This document shows positions 31,679 through 39,022 of a stretch of DNA of 64,000 bases, one piece after another. Within the stretch, counting starts at the first letter, position 1. Each line of letters starts with the position of its first letter. The DNA lies in assembly GCA_017399915.1 (NCBI GenBank), contig JAFQAS010000067.1:202607-266606 (forward strand). The letters are read 5' to 3'. The notes under the pieces are model-generated. The model made no database searches, was not told the DNA's origin, and worked only from the letters and a program-made list of their open reading frames with translations. The translations under genes and the position numbers were made by a program. This stretch comes from Muribaculaceae bacterium (GTDB lineage Bacteria > Bacteroidota > Bacteroidia > Bacteroidales > Muribaculaceae).

Positions 31679-31894
31679 ATGGAATTATTAGACAAAGCAT
31701 TTATCATAGTCAATCAAGGATTTATAGTTTGTGCAGAATGTATTAATAAAATTTATTACGATACTGATACAAAAGGTCGTAAAAGATATTATTGTGAAAA
31801 AGTTGATGGAATAATCAGAGAGGGTTTGGTCCTTGATACCACAAACACTTCCGTTTGTGTTAAGTGGGGAATATATAAGGGCAAAAATAAGTAA
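31679..31894 (+). CDS. Small cysteine-containing protein of unknown function
   Basis: A 71-residue, probably cytoplasmic protein starting 18 bases after the preceding stop. A CAEC pair (residues 19-22) plus Cys at about 40 and 60 could bind metal, but spacing matches no known zinc motif. Composition continues the AT-rich block; the terminator at 31950 closes the unit. Confidence 0.5.
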   Translation: MELLDKAFIIVNQGFIVCAECINKIYYDTDTKGRKRYYCEKVDGIIREGLVLDTTNTSVCVKWGIYKGKNK

Positions 31895-31949
31895 TCCTTC
31901 AAATTGGAGCGGAGCATCTTTTCCTACACCTTAACACCAGCAAATGTAG

Positions 31950-31976
31950 GGACACGGCGTGCCGTGTCCTTTTTTT
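31950..31976 (+). terminator. Terminator of the AT-rich island operon
   Basis: A perfect nine-bp stem GGACACGGC with its complement and a two-base loop, followed by seven T. Confidence 0.85.
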
Positions 31977-32015
31977 GCGTATAGATGCCATCTATAATGT
32001 GATAGATTTTAGCAG

Positions 32016-32046
32016 TTGGAAGCGTTATTGCATCTTCATATCTTTG
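32016..32046 (+). promoter_or_regulatory. Promoter of the broken thioredoxin copy
   Basis: TTG (32016-32018), 20-base spacer, TATCTTTG (32039-32046). The same promoter, including following bases GCATCAGAAACGATAAA, is found before the intact copy (34175-34205), so the promoter was duplicated with the gene. Confidence 0.65.
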
Positions 32047-32088
32047 CATCAGAAACGATAAATGATAATAATAAAAACTAACATAAAT

Positions 32089-32368
32089 ATGAAAGCAAGA
32101 AATATTAATTTTGACGAATTTGCAACTCGTGTGGCAAATCCTCACAATCTCAGTAATTGGCAATTTCTTGGCGAGCGACCGGCTATCGTAGATTTCTACG
32201 CATCGTGGTGCGGACCGTGCAAAATGCTTGCTCCGGTACTTGACGACGTGGCTCGTGAATACGACAGCTAGGTTGATGTTTACAAAATCGATGTCGACAA
32301 AGAACCGGCACTTGCCAATGCGTTCAAAGTGCGTAGCATCCCCACTTTGCTTTTTATTCCTCGCGATA
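32089..32368 (+). pseudogene. Thioredoxin-like gene, broken by a nonsense codon and 3' truncation
   Basis: Starts [20 protein letters not shown] and keeps WCGPCK, almost identical to the intact gene at 34248. A TAG at 32269-32271 replaces the AAG lysine codon (DGKVDVY in the intact copy, DS-stop-VDVY here). Homology resumes in the same frame after the stop to SIPTLLFIPRD and then ends abruptly at about 32368, where unrelated sequence begins. The last quarter of the protein, including the final strand and helix, is missing, so readthrough would not restore function. Confidence 0.9.
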
Positions 32369-32590
32369 CCCCCGGTTATTGCCTCGGTCAATCCTCAGCG
32401 AGCTAAAGGTTCATGTCGCTTGCTTTCTCGTGCTTCGCACGGCTTTGCTCTTGGAATTTTATTGTGTGATGGTCGCTAAAAACAGCAATTCCCCTTTTCG
32501 GGCGGTTCCACTCGCCCTATTAGGGAATTGCGTTTTAGCTCTTTATTTTTTCTTGCTGTTTTTGCTTAAGAATAGAGCGGATAACCCGAA
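32369..32590. mobile_element. Probable mobile-element end or scar with large nested hairpin
   Basis: Unrelated sequence that replaces the 3' end of the thioredoxin copy and reaches the SUMF1 gene stop. Richer in GC and in C/T-rich stretches than its surroundings. It holds a long nested hairpin (32476-32538). All six frames look like untranslated sequence. I associate similar sequence loosely with ends of Bacteroides mobile elements, but this is recall and not verified. Confidence 0.4.
32476..32538. repeat. Nested hairpin in the scar
   Basis: The outer arm CTAAAAaCAgCAATTCCC pairs with GGGAATTGcGTTTTAG and the inner arm GGGCG (32500-32504) with CGCCC (32513-32517), giving an extended imperfect stem with a short loop. 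Confidence 0.75.
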
Positions 32591-32591
32591 C

Positions 32592-33470
32592 CTATAGACT
32601 TGAACAAACTAAACGAAAGCCGTAGTAGCAGTCTCGGTAGTCGGGAGTGCTGCGGTCGCGATACGATACTCGACAGCTCCGCGCATTGTTGCCCCAGCTA
32701 CCGCCACGATCCACGCGATAAGAGCCCGATGTTGGACCTGCAGGATTGATTGAAGGGCTTGATGAGTAATAGTTTTCGTCATACCAATCACTACAACATT
32801 CCCACACATTGCCACTCATATCATAAAGGCCTAATTCGTTAGGGGCTTTGGTGCCAACTGGGTGTGTCATTGCCGATGAATTACTATTATACCATGCCAC
32901 ATCGCCAATGGTATTACTTCCCGAGTATTTATACCCTTTGCTCTTATTCCCTCCTCGAGCGGCATATTCCCATTCGGCCTCGGTGGGAAGACGGAAGGTT
33001 TTGCCGGTTATCTTATTCAAGCGTGGAATAAAGATATTTACTATATCCGCCCAACTCACATAATAGGCAGGATAATCGAGCCCCAATCCATAAGTTGATG
33101 ACGGCATTTTACCTAACCATACCTCTGAGGCGTATGCACTCATCGTTGAGCCATCGGCTGCTGTGCCACTATAATTCATCACATATTCCCACAATTGTTG
33201 TGTTACTTCATACTTCCCTATATAAAAATCGCTCACGGTTACTTGATGTGAGGGATATTCATCATCGTATGGGTCAGATGTCCCTTGATCCTCTGTAGCC
33301 CCCATAGTAAAGGTACCGCCTTGCACAAACACCATTTCGTCATTGGGCAATCCATTGAAAATGCCATCTTTCGTAATATCATTTTTTAATGTTGGCTCAT
33401 CTTTTTCACACGATGTAAAGCCCATGCCCAATACTACAATTAGCAATGAAATAAATTTAATCTTTTTCAT
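32592..33470 (-). CDS. SUMF1/FGE-like lipoprotein
   Basis: A 292-residue lipoprotein (lipobox FTSC, Cys21) with an acidic linker and a formylglycine-generating-enzyme (FGE)-sulfatase domain from about residue 45: MVFVQGGTFTMGATEDQG, YEVTQQLWEYVM, FRLPTEAEWEYAARGG, YDMSGNVWEC and GGSWGNNARSC. True FGE has two active cysteines five residues apart; here only the second is present, so sulfatase activation is unlikely and a binding or structural role is more plausible. Paralogous to three genes at 35974-38504 but separated from them by the thioredoxin and rubrerythrin genes. Confidence 0.85.
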   Translation of the reverse strand: MKKIKFISLLIVVLGMGFTSCEKDEPTLKNDITKDGIFNGLPNDEMVFVQGGTFTMGATEDQGTSDPYDDEYPSHQVTVSDFYIGKYEVTQQLWEYVMNYSGTAADGSTMSAYASEVWLGKMPSSTYGLGLDYPAYYVSWADIVNIFIPRLNKITGKTFRLPTEAEWEYAARGGNKSKGYKYSGSNTIGDVAWYNSNSSAMTHPVGTKAPNELGLYDMSGNVWECCSDWYDENYYSSSPSINPAGPTSGSYRVDRGGSWGNNARSCRVSYRDRSTPDYRDCYYGFRLVCSSL

Positions 33471-33715
33471 ATAGTTATTTATGTTAATGTTAGACGATGT
33501 GGATACCTCGGTGTTTCTGCCACTGCCACGATGGCAACAAGCATTAAAACGGAAGCAATTAATTTTCTTATATCATTAAATATAAAGTCATTGATTATCA
33601 TATAATTTACAAATTTAATTATAAATAATTACGCCCCCTATAAAATTCATTCTCTTTAACATTTTTTTACAATTCATCTTGTTTATTTTTTCTTAAAAAA
33701 TGGGAACTATAACTT

Positions 33716-34002
33716 TGTTGGCACAAAATTTATCTTACCCCCTCCCGGCTACGCCGTACTCCCCCTAAATTTTACTACGCAAAATTCAGAGGGAGAGCTA
33801 CTTATGCTTTTGGTAATGTAGCTGTCCCCTTGTTTTTCGCAGAAAAAGAGGGGGAACCTCGCAGAGCTCACGAGTGAGCGAGCAGTGTATGTCGGCTTGC
33901 CGGTACACGATTGCGAGACTTACCGTACGAGAATTGCGAATGCAATTTCGGAGGGGGTTAGATTGTAATAATAAGATGGTTACATAGAGAATTGTGCCAA
34001 CA
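33716..34002. repeat. Structured intergenic repeat, copy A
   Basis: Bounded by a perfect 11-bp inverted repeat TGTTGGCACAA (33716-33726) / TTGTGCCAACA (33992-34002). The core (33736-33960) starts ACCCCCTCCCGG and ends CGGAGGGGGTTA, with consecutive internal stems: CGGC-tac-GCCG, CTCCC...GGGAG with inner ATTTT/AAAAT, AGCTAC/GTAGCT, TCCCCT...AGAGGGGGA, GCTCA-cgag-TGAGC and GTGTA...TACAC. The first 30 core bases match copy C. Confidence 0.75.
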
Positions 34003-34174
34003 TGTATATAATTACCTAAAAAATTATTAGCATCAGGCAAAAACAAAATACACTGCAATCTTATGACATACTTGATAATTGCGTAGTGAGGGGTATTTCT
34101 CATATTTTACGCAGTTGCCACTTCCTCATTCCTACTCTAATAGACATTGTCTATAATCACATAGATTTTATGAG

Positions 34175-34205
34175 TTGGAGGGAAATGGGAGGCTTTATAT
34201 CTTTG
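34175..34205 (+). promoter_or_regulatory. Promoter of the intact thioredoxin gene
   Basis: TTG (34175-34177), 20-base spacer, TATCTTTG (34198-34205), 42 bases before the ATG. Confidence 0.7.
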
Positions 34206-34247
34206 CATCAGAAACGATAAACTATAATAATCAAAACTGACATAGAT

Positions 34248-34601
34248 ATGAAAGCAAGACATCTTAATTTTGACGAATTTGCAACCAGTGTGGCAAATCC
34301 TCACAATCTCAGTAATTGGGAATTTCTTGGTGACCGACCGGCTATTGTTGACTTTTACGCATCGTGGTGCGGACCGTGCAAAATGCTTGCTCCGGTACTC
34401 GACGATGTGGCTTCCGAATATGACGGCAAGGTTGATGTGTATAAAATCGATGTCGACAAAGAACCCGAACTTGCCAATGCGTTCAAGGTGCGTAGCATTC
34501 CCACCCTACTATTTATTCCACGCGACAAATTGCCCGTAATCTCTCGCGGCGCCATGAGCAAAAACGAACTTGTCGACGCCATCAACACTCACCTATTATA
34601 A
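34248..34601 (+). CDS. Thioredoxin-like protein
   Basis: A 117-residue cytoplasmic thioredoxin fold with active site WCGPC (residues 40-44) after IVDFYASWC, and the cis-proline loop in RSIPTLLF. An N-terminal extension of about 20 residues (MKARHLNFDEFATSVANPHN) precedes the fold. It should reduce disulfides with thioredoxin reductase, which is not in the window. The genes for peroxide-reducing rubrerythrins follow on the same strand behind a terminator. Confidence 0.92.
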   Translation: MKARHLNFDEFATSVANPHNLSNWEFLGDRPAIVDFYASWCGPCKMLAPVLDDVASEYDGKVDVYKIDVDKEPELANAFKVRSIPTLLFIPRDKLPVISRGAMSKNELVDAINTHLL

Positions 34602-34630
34602 CAACCAACTTACTTTTTATAACTCTCCCC

Positions 34631-34663
34631 AATAGCGATGACCACTCAATCGTCATCGCTATT
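34631..34663 (+). terminator. Terminator of the thioredoxin gene
   Basis: AATAGCGATGAC pairs with GTCATCGCTATT (nine-base loop) followed by ATTTTTC. Confidence 0.85.
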
Positions 34664-34703
34664 ATTTTTCTGATATAATTTTTCAAAAAAACATCTAAAT
34701 AGA

Positions 34704-34736
34704 TTGGTCGAATTACAACTTTTTTCTGTAACTTCG
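34704..34736 (+). promoter_or_regulatory. Promoter of the rubrerythrin operon
   Basis: TTG (34704-34706), 22-base spacer, TAACTTCG (34729-34736), 44 bases before the ATG. TAACTTCG is the same one-base variant seen before the OPT gene. Confidence 0.5.
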
Positions 34737-34780
34737 CATAAGTAAAATATAACGTATAATTATCTAAACTGAATAATAAC

Positions 34781-35332
34781 ATGAAAAAGAAATTTATTTG
34801 CGTAGTATGTGGTTACGTACACGAAGGTGACGAAGCTCCCGAACAATGTCCATTGTGTAAAGTAGGAAAAGACAAATTCAAAGAACTCGTTGAAGACGAA
34901 GAGTTGAAATTCGTTACCGAACACGAAATAGGTATCGCTAAAGGTTGCGACGAAGAAATGATTAAAGACCTCACCACTCATTTCAATGGTGAATGTTCTG
35001 AAGTGGGTATGTATCTCGCTATGTCACGTCAAGCCGATCGCGAAGGTTATCCCGAAATCGCCGAAGCATTCAAACGCTACGCTTGGGAAGAAGCCGAACA
35101 CGCTGCTAAATTTGCCGAACTTCTTGGCGAATGTGTGTGGGACACTAAGACAAACCTCGAAAAGCGTATGGCTGCCGAAGCCGGTGCCAATGCCGATAAA
35201 ATGCGTATCGCTGCTCGTGCTAAACAACTCAACCTCGATGCTATCCACGACACCGTTCACGAAATGGCTAAAGACGAAGCGCGTCATGGCCAAGGTTTCC
35301 AAGGTCTTTACAATCGCTTCTTCAAAAAATAA
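34781..35332 (+). CDS. Reverse rubrerythrin (N-terminal rubredoxin domain)
   Basis: A 183-residue peroxide-detoxifying iron protein. Rubredoxin-type cysteines are at the N-terminus (Cys7, Cys10, Cys23, Cys26), followed by a ferritin-like four-helix diiron domain with [30 protein letters not shown] and [10 protein letters not shown]. This domain order is reversed relative to the classical rubrerythrin encoded next. It should reduce hydrogen peroxide with electrons from NAD(P)H via a rubredoxin reductase, protecting an anaerobe from oxygen. 26 bases separate it from the second gene. Confidence 0.92.
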   Translation: MKKKFICVVCGYVHEGDEAPEQCPLCKVGKDKFKELVEDEELKFVTEHEIGIAKGCDEEMIKDLTTHFNGECSEVGMYLAMSRQADREGYPEIAEAFKRYAWEEAEHAAKFAELLGECVWDTKTNLEKRMAAEAGANADKMRIAARAKQLNLDAIHDTVHEMAKDEARHGQGFQGLYNRFFKK

Positions 35333-35358
35333 TATCTAACCAAAATTTATTTTATATC

Positions 35359-35901
35359 ATGGCTGAATTAAAAGGTTCTAAAACCGAAAAAAATCTTCAA
35401 GAAGCATTTGCAGGTGAGTCAATGGCTCGTAACAAATACACCTATTATGCTTCTCAAGCACGCAAAGATGGCTACGAACAAATTGCCAAAATCTTTGAAG
35501 AAACTGCCAACAACGAAAAAGAGCACGCTAAAATTTGGTTCAAACTTCTTCATGGCGATGCAATCCCATCTACTGCTGAAAATCTTCTCGACGCAGCTCA
35601 AGGTGAAAACTACGAGTGGACCGATATGTATGCTCGTTTTGCACAAGAAGCTCGCGAAGAAGGCTTCACTAAAATCGCTGCCCTCTTTGACATGGTAGGC
35701 AAAATCGAAAAAGAACACGAAGAACGCTATCGCAAATTGCTCGCCAACGTGGAAGGCCAATTGGTATTCTCTCGCGAAGGTGATTGTATTTGGGAATGTG
35801 CTAACTGCGGACACATCGTTATAGGCAAAAAAGCCCCAGAATTGTGCCCCGTGTGCAAACACCCTAAAGCATTCTTCCAAATCAAGGCCGAAAATTACTA
35901 A
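35359..35901 (+). CDS. rbr: Rubrerythrin
   Basis: A 180-residue classical rubrerythrin: N-terminal diiron four-helix domain ([46 protein letters not shown]) and C-terminal rubredoxin domain (Cys147, Cys150, Cys163, Cys166). Acts as cytoplasmic peroxide reductase. Co-transcribed with the reverse rubrerythrin. Confidence 0.95.
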   Translation: MAELKGSKTEKNLQEAFAGESMARNKYTYYASQARKDGYEQIAKIFEETANNEKEHAKIWFKLLHGDAIPSTAENLLDAAQGENYEWTDMYARFAQEAREEGFTKIAALFDMVGKIEKEHEERYRKLLANVEGQLVFSREGDCIWECANCGHIVIGKKAPELCPVCKHPKAFFQIKAENY

Positions 35902-35921
35902 TCAATCATTTTCGACACATA

Positions 35922-35957
35922 AATAATGGACTCGTCATTTGGCGAGTCCATTGTTAT
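35922..35957. terminator. Bidirectional terminator between rubrerythrin and SUMF1-like genes
   Basis: AATAATGGACTCG pairs with CGAGTCCATTgTTATT, followed by TTT on the plus strand; convergent genes on both sides. Confidence 0.8.
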
Positions 35958-35973
35958 TTTATAACTACTTTTT

Positions 35974-36828
35974 TTATTTCTCACACACAAGGCGAAGACC
36001 AACTTCGTTATCATGGTTATTGAAACCCCAGCTCTCACGAAACGACACGCGACACGTTGTATTTGAGTTCCAATCTCCGCCACGAAGCACCTTACTATAA
36101 CCAACTATCGGACCGGTAGGATTTATTGAAGGACTCACTGAATAGTAGTTTTCATCATACCAATCGCCTGTCCATTCATATACATTGCCACTCATATCAT
36201 ATAAACATAACTCGTTGGGGAGTTTTTTACCCACTTGATGAGTCCCATATGCATCGTCTTCTACAAAAAAAGCATTTCCGTCATACCATGCAACTTCGTC
36301 TAGATTATTACTCCCTGAATATTTATATCCTTTGCTCTTTTGGCCTCCGCGGGCGGCATATTCCCATTCGGCTTCTGTGGGTAGGCGAAATTTCTTTCCG
36401 GTCAAATCATTCAAGCGTGAGATAAAATCCATGCAATCAAGCCATGAAACATTTTCTACAGGTAGGTATTTTGAACCGGAAAATCCCGACGGATTTGAGC
36501 CCATCACATACTCCCACAACTCTTGCGTAACCTCATATTTTCCTATCCAGAAATCGCTCAAGGTCACTTCATGAACCGGAAATTCATCATATCTTCTAGA
36601 ATTCCCTTGCTCTTCGGTTCCGCCCATCATAAATGTTCCGCCCTCCACAAACACCATCTCATCGCAGGTGAGGTCTTGGAATATATCAAAGTTTTTAACT
36701 ACAACTGGTTGTTCCGGTTCGTCTTTAGGTTCATCTTTAGGTTCATCATTAGGTTCATCTTTTTCACATGATGTAAAACTCATGCCTAATGCTACAATTA
36801 GTAATGATATAAATTTAATCTTTTTCAT
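35974..36828 (-). CDS. SUMF1/FGE-like lipoprotein, third gene of tandem cluster
   Basis: A 284-residue lipoprotein (lipobox FTSC) with a repeated acidic linker built from DEPKDEP units (residues 22-42), then the FGE-sulfatase domain: MVFVEGGTFMMGGTEEQG, YEVTQELWEYVMG, FRLPTEAEWEYAARGG, YDMSGNVYEWTGDW and GGDWNSNTTC. Only one FGE-type cysteine is present, and the loop is one residue shorter than in its paralogues. Thirteen bases after the previous cluster member. Function unknown. Confidence 0.85.
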   Translation of the reverse strand: MKKIKFISLLIVALGMSFTSCEKDEPNDEPKDEPKDEPEQPVVVKNFDIFQDLTCDEMVFVEGGTFMMGGTEEQGNSRRYDEFPVHEVTLSDFWIGKYEVTQELWEYVMGSNPSGFSGSKYLPVENVSWLDCMDFISRLNDLTGKKFRLPTEAEWEYAARGGQKSKGYKYSGSNNLDEVAWYDGNAFFVEDDAYGTHQVGKKLPNELCLYDMSGNVYEWTGDWYDENYYSVSPSINPTGPIVGYSKVLRGGDWNSNTTCRVSFRESWGFNNHDNEVGLRLVCEK

Positions 36829-36841
36829 ATCGTTTATTTTT

Positions 36842-37657
36842 TTACTTTCGACATACTAAGCGAAAACCGTAATTCCCATAACGAGCATTTGCATTAGCAA
36901 AATCTCGAGAAGAGACTCTACAAGCCCGTTTCGTACAGATATGATTTCCTCCCCTGCAAACAACCTCTAACCCTGTTTTAGGTCCAGTGGGATTAAGTGA
37001 TGGACTTGATGCATAATAATTTTCATCATACCAATCACTACACCATTCAGACACATTGCCACTCATATCATATATACCCAACTCATTGGGCGCTTTAGTG
37101 CCACATTGATGATTTATTTGCGATGAATTATCGGTGTACCACGCTACATCGTCAATAATATTACTCCCTGAATATATATATCCTTTACTCATATTCCCTC
37201 CGCGGGCTGCATATTCCCATTCGGCCTCGGTGGGAATGTCAAAATGCTTCCCGGTGAGACTATTTAGATTTGCAACAAAATCAACACAATCCATCAATGA
37301 AATATTTTCTACCGGATACTTAGCCAGTTGTGGGAACGACGGATTATACCCCATCACATATTCCCACAATTCTTGTGTCACCTCATATTTGCCAATATAA
37401 AAATCTCCCACCGTAACTTCATGTGCAGGATATTCGTCATCATCAGGAGATTCAGGGATTTGTTCCTCTGTAGCACCCATAGTAAAAGTGCCACCTTTTA
37501 CAAAGACCATCTCATCATATGATATTTCCTCAAAAATATCAAAATCAGTCTCCTCTGTAGGCGCGTTAGGATCATCCTTTGGTTCATCTTTTTCACATGA
37601 TGTAAAACTCATGCCTAATGCCATAATTAGTAATGATATAAATTTAATCTTTTTCAT
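36842..37657 (-). CDS. SUMF1/FGE-like lipoprotein with both FGE-type cysteines, second gene of cluster
   Basis: A 271-residue lipoprotein (lipobox FTSC) with a short acidic linker and an FGE-sulfatase domain (MVFVKGGTFTMGATEEQI, FDIPTEAEWEYAARGG, YDMSGNVSEWCSDW). The loop GGNHICTKRAC has two cysteines five residues apart at the positions of the catalytic pair of FGE, unlike the other three paralogues. Whether the remaining active site is intact cannot be judged. Downstream of and nearly identical over long stretches to the gene at 37671, so it arose by tandem duplication. Confidence 0.85.
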   Translation of the reverse strand: MKKIKFISLLIMALGMSFTSCEKDEPKDDPNAPTEETDFDIFEEISYDEMVFVKGGTFTMGATEEQIPESPDDDEYPAHEVTVGDFYIGKYEVTQELWEYVMGYNPSFPQLAKYPVENISLMDCVDFVANLNSLTGKHFDIPTEAEWEYAARGGNMSKGYIYSGSNIIDDVAWYTDNSSQINHQCGTKAPNELGIYDMSGNVSEWCSDWYDENYYASSPSLNPTGPKTGLEVVCRGGNHICTKRACRVSSRDFANANARYGNYGFRLVCRK

Positions 37658-37670
37658 AACTTTTATTTTT

Positions 37671-38504
37671 TTACTTTCGACAGACTAAACGAAAACCGTA
37701 ATTCCCATAACGAGCATTTGCATTAACAAAATATCGAGAAGAGACTCTACAAGACTGTTTCCTATTGACATGATTACCTCCCCTGCAAACAACCCCTAAC
37801 CCTGTTTTAGGTCCAGTGGGATTAACTTTTGGACTTGATGCATAATAATTTTCATCATACCAATCACTACACCATTCAGACACATTGCCACTCATATCAT
37901 ATATACCTAACTCATTGGGCGCTTTAGTGCCACATTGATGATTTATTTGCGATGAATTATCGGTGTACCACGCTACATCGTCAATAATATTACTCCCTGA
38001 ATATATATATCCTTTACTCTTATTCCCTCCGCGGGCTGCATATTCCCATTCGGCCTCGGTGGGAATGTCAAAATGCTTCCCTGTGAGACTATTTAGATTT
38101 GCAACAAAATCAACACAATCCATCAATGAAATACTTTCTACCGGATACTTAGCCATTTGTGGGAACGACGGATTATACCCCATCACATATTCCCACAATT
38201 CTTGTGTCACCTCATATTTGCCAATATAAAAATCTCCCACCGTAACTTCATGTGCAGGAAACTCGTCATCTTTAGGAGCTTCAGGGATTTGTTCCTCTGT
38301 AGCACCCATAGTAAATGTGCCACCTTTCACAAACACCATCTCATCGCAGGTGAGGTCTTGGAATATATCAAAATTTTCACCTACTACCGGTTGATTGGGA
38401 TCTTCCTTTGGTTCATCTTTTTCATCACTACACGACACAAAAACCACCGACAGCATCATCGCTACCATTAGCCACAATCTTCTCTTTGCTTTCATAATTC
38501 TCAT
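37671..38504 (-). CDS. SUMF1/FGE-like lipoprotein, first gene of tandem cluster
   Basis: A 277-residue lipoprotein with a different signal peptide from the other copies (MKAKRRLWLMVAMMLSVVFVSC; start at 38495 or 38504), followed by a domain nearly identical to the gene at 36842. In the cysteine loop it reads GGNHVNRKQSC, with only the second cysteine. Its N-terminal linker (VVGENFDIFQDLTCDEMVF) resembles that of the gene at 35974, suggesting recombination among copies. Heads the three-gene operon. Confidence 0.85.
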   Translation of the reverse strand: MRIMKAKRRLWLMVAMMLSVVFVSCSDEKDEPKEDPNQPVVGENFDIFQDLTCDEMVFVKGGTFTMGATEEQIPEAPKDDEFPAHEVTVGDFYIGKYEVTQELWEYVMGYNPSFPQMAKYPVESISLMDCVDFVANLNSLTGKHFDIPTEAEWEYAARGGNKSKGYIYSGSNIIDDVAWYTDNSSQINHQCGTKAPNELGIYDMSGNVSEWCSDWYDENYYASSPKVNPTGPKTGLGVVCRGGNHVNRKQSCRVSSRYFVNANARYGNYGFRLVCRK

Positions 38505-38731
38505 TATTTTATATTAGGTTAGTAAATTCAGATTATATAAACACAAATTTAGATAAATATCTCATCAACAATCATGCATAATGATGCATTGTGACACATA
38601 CTATATATTCAGTTGAAAATCACCAACACTTTTATTGTGAAACTTCTCCTTTAACACATAAGTTTCATAAAAAACATGAACAACAATATAAAGTAACCTC
38701 AATCATTGAATTAATGTAGTTGGAATTTTTC

Positions 38732-38876
38732 ACCACCTCCCGGCCTTGCCATACTACTCCTAAACAAGGTTCAGGAGGAGAGTTTTCCTATCCTCTTGCA
38801 ACCGCCTATGCGTTAACTAACGCCTGCCCTTCCTTTAGGAAAGAGCAGGTGTCACGTATAGACGGAGGGGTGAGGT
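38732..38876. repeat. Structured intergenic repeat, copy B
   Basis: Starts CACCACCTCCCGGCcttGCC and ends GACGGAGGGGTGAGG, as copies A and C do. Internal stems: CTCCTaa-AC-aag-GT-TCAGGAG, GCGTTA/TAACGC and TGCCCTTCCTTT/AGGAAAGAGCAGG. Primary sequence differs from A and C in the stems while pairing is kept. Confidence 0.65.
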
Positions 38877-38930
38877 TCGCACTATGAACTGAATGAATTA
38901 GATTTTAAAATGCAGTTTTTGCACCACCTC

Positions 38931-38958
38931 CCGGCTTTGCCCCACCCACCCTCTCAAG
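38931..38958. repeat. Structured intergenic repeat, partial copy D
   Basis: GCACCACCTCCCGGCtttGCC repeats the start of copy B together with its left flank (TTTTTgCACCACC); the remainder of the element is missing. Confidence 0.5.
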
Positions 38959-38959
38959 C

Positions 38960-38995
38960 AAAAAAAAGGTTGCATCGCGTAGTGTGATGCAACCT
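38960..38995 (-). terminator. Terminator of spt
   Basis: AGGTTGCATC pairs with GATGCAACCT over a nine-base loop; on the minus strand it is followed by eight T. The stop codon of spt is 28 bases upstream. Confidence 0.88.
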
Positions 38996-39022
38996 CTTGG
39001 AGTATATAATTAAATTGTTTTA

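Larger units (their letters stand above)
33471..34247. other. Non-coding region: structured repeat copy A and thioredoxin promoter
   Basis: Between divergent genes. It holds structured repeat A (33716-34002) and the duplicated thioredoxin upstream region (about 34145-34247). Just upstream of the SUMF1-like gene (33479-33544, minus strand) is a 21-codon frame resembling a signal peptide without a mature protein. Nothing else coding is seen. Confidence 0.65.
38505..39022. other. Non-coding region with structured repeats B and D
   Basis: No plausible gene. It contains a minus-strand TAAATTTG (38544-38551; possible -7 for the SUMF1-like operon, no good -33), repeat copy B (about 38732-38876), partial copy D (about 38931-38958) and the terminator of the spt gene. 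Confidence 0.6.

Noticed and set aside
29069..32590. Toxin-antitoxin or complete integrative element.
   Set aside because: No integrase, transposase, mobilisation gene or paired toxin/antitoxin motif is visible, and no flanking direct repeat was found.
32379..32597. 72-codon plus-strand ORF in the scar.
   Set aside because: Starts mid-element, covers the hairpin in which base pairing, not coding, explains the sequence.
33479..33544. A 21-codon minus-strand frame with a signal-peptide-like N-terminus ending eight bases before the SUMF1-like gene.
   Set aside because: No mature domain follows and no start-proximal signal is clear; likely chance or remnant.
33736..38958. Could the repeats be CRISPR?
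   Set aside because: There are only three dispersed copies thousands of bases apart, with large internal hairpins; no spacers of constant length and no cas genes.
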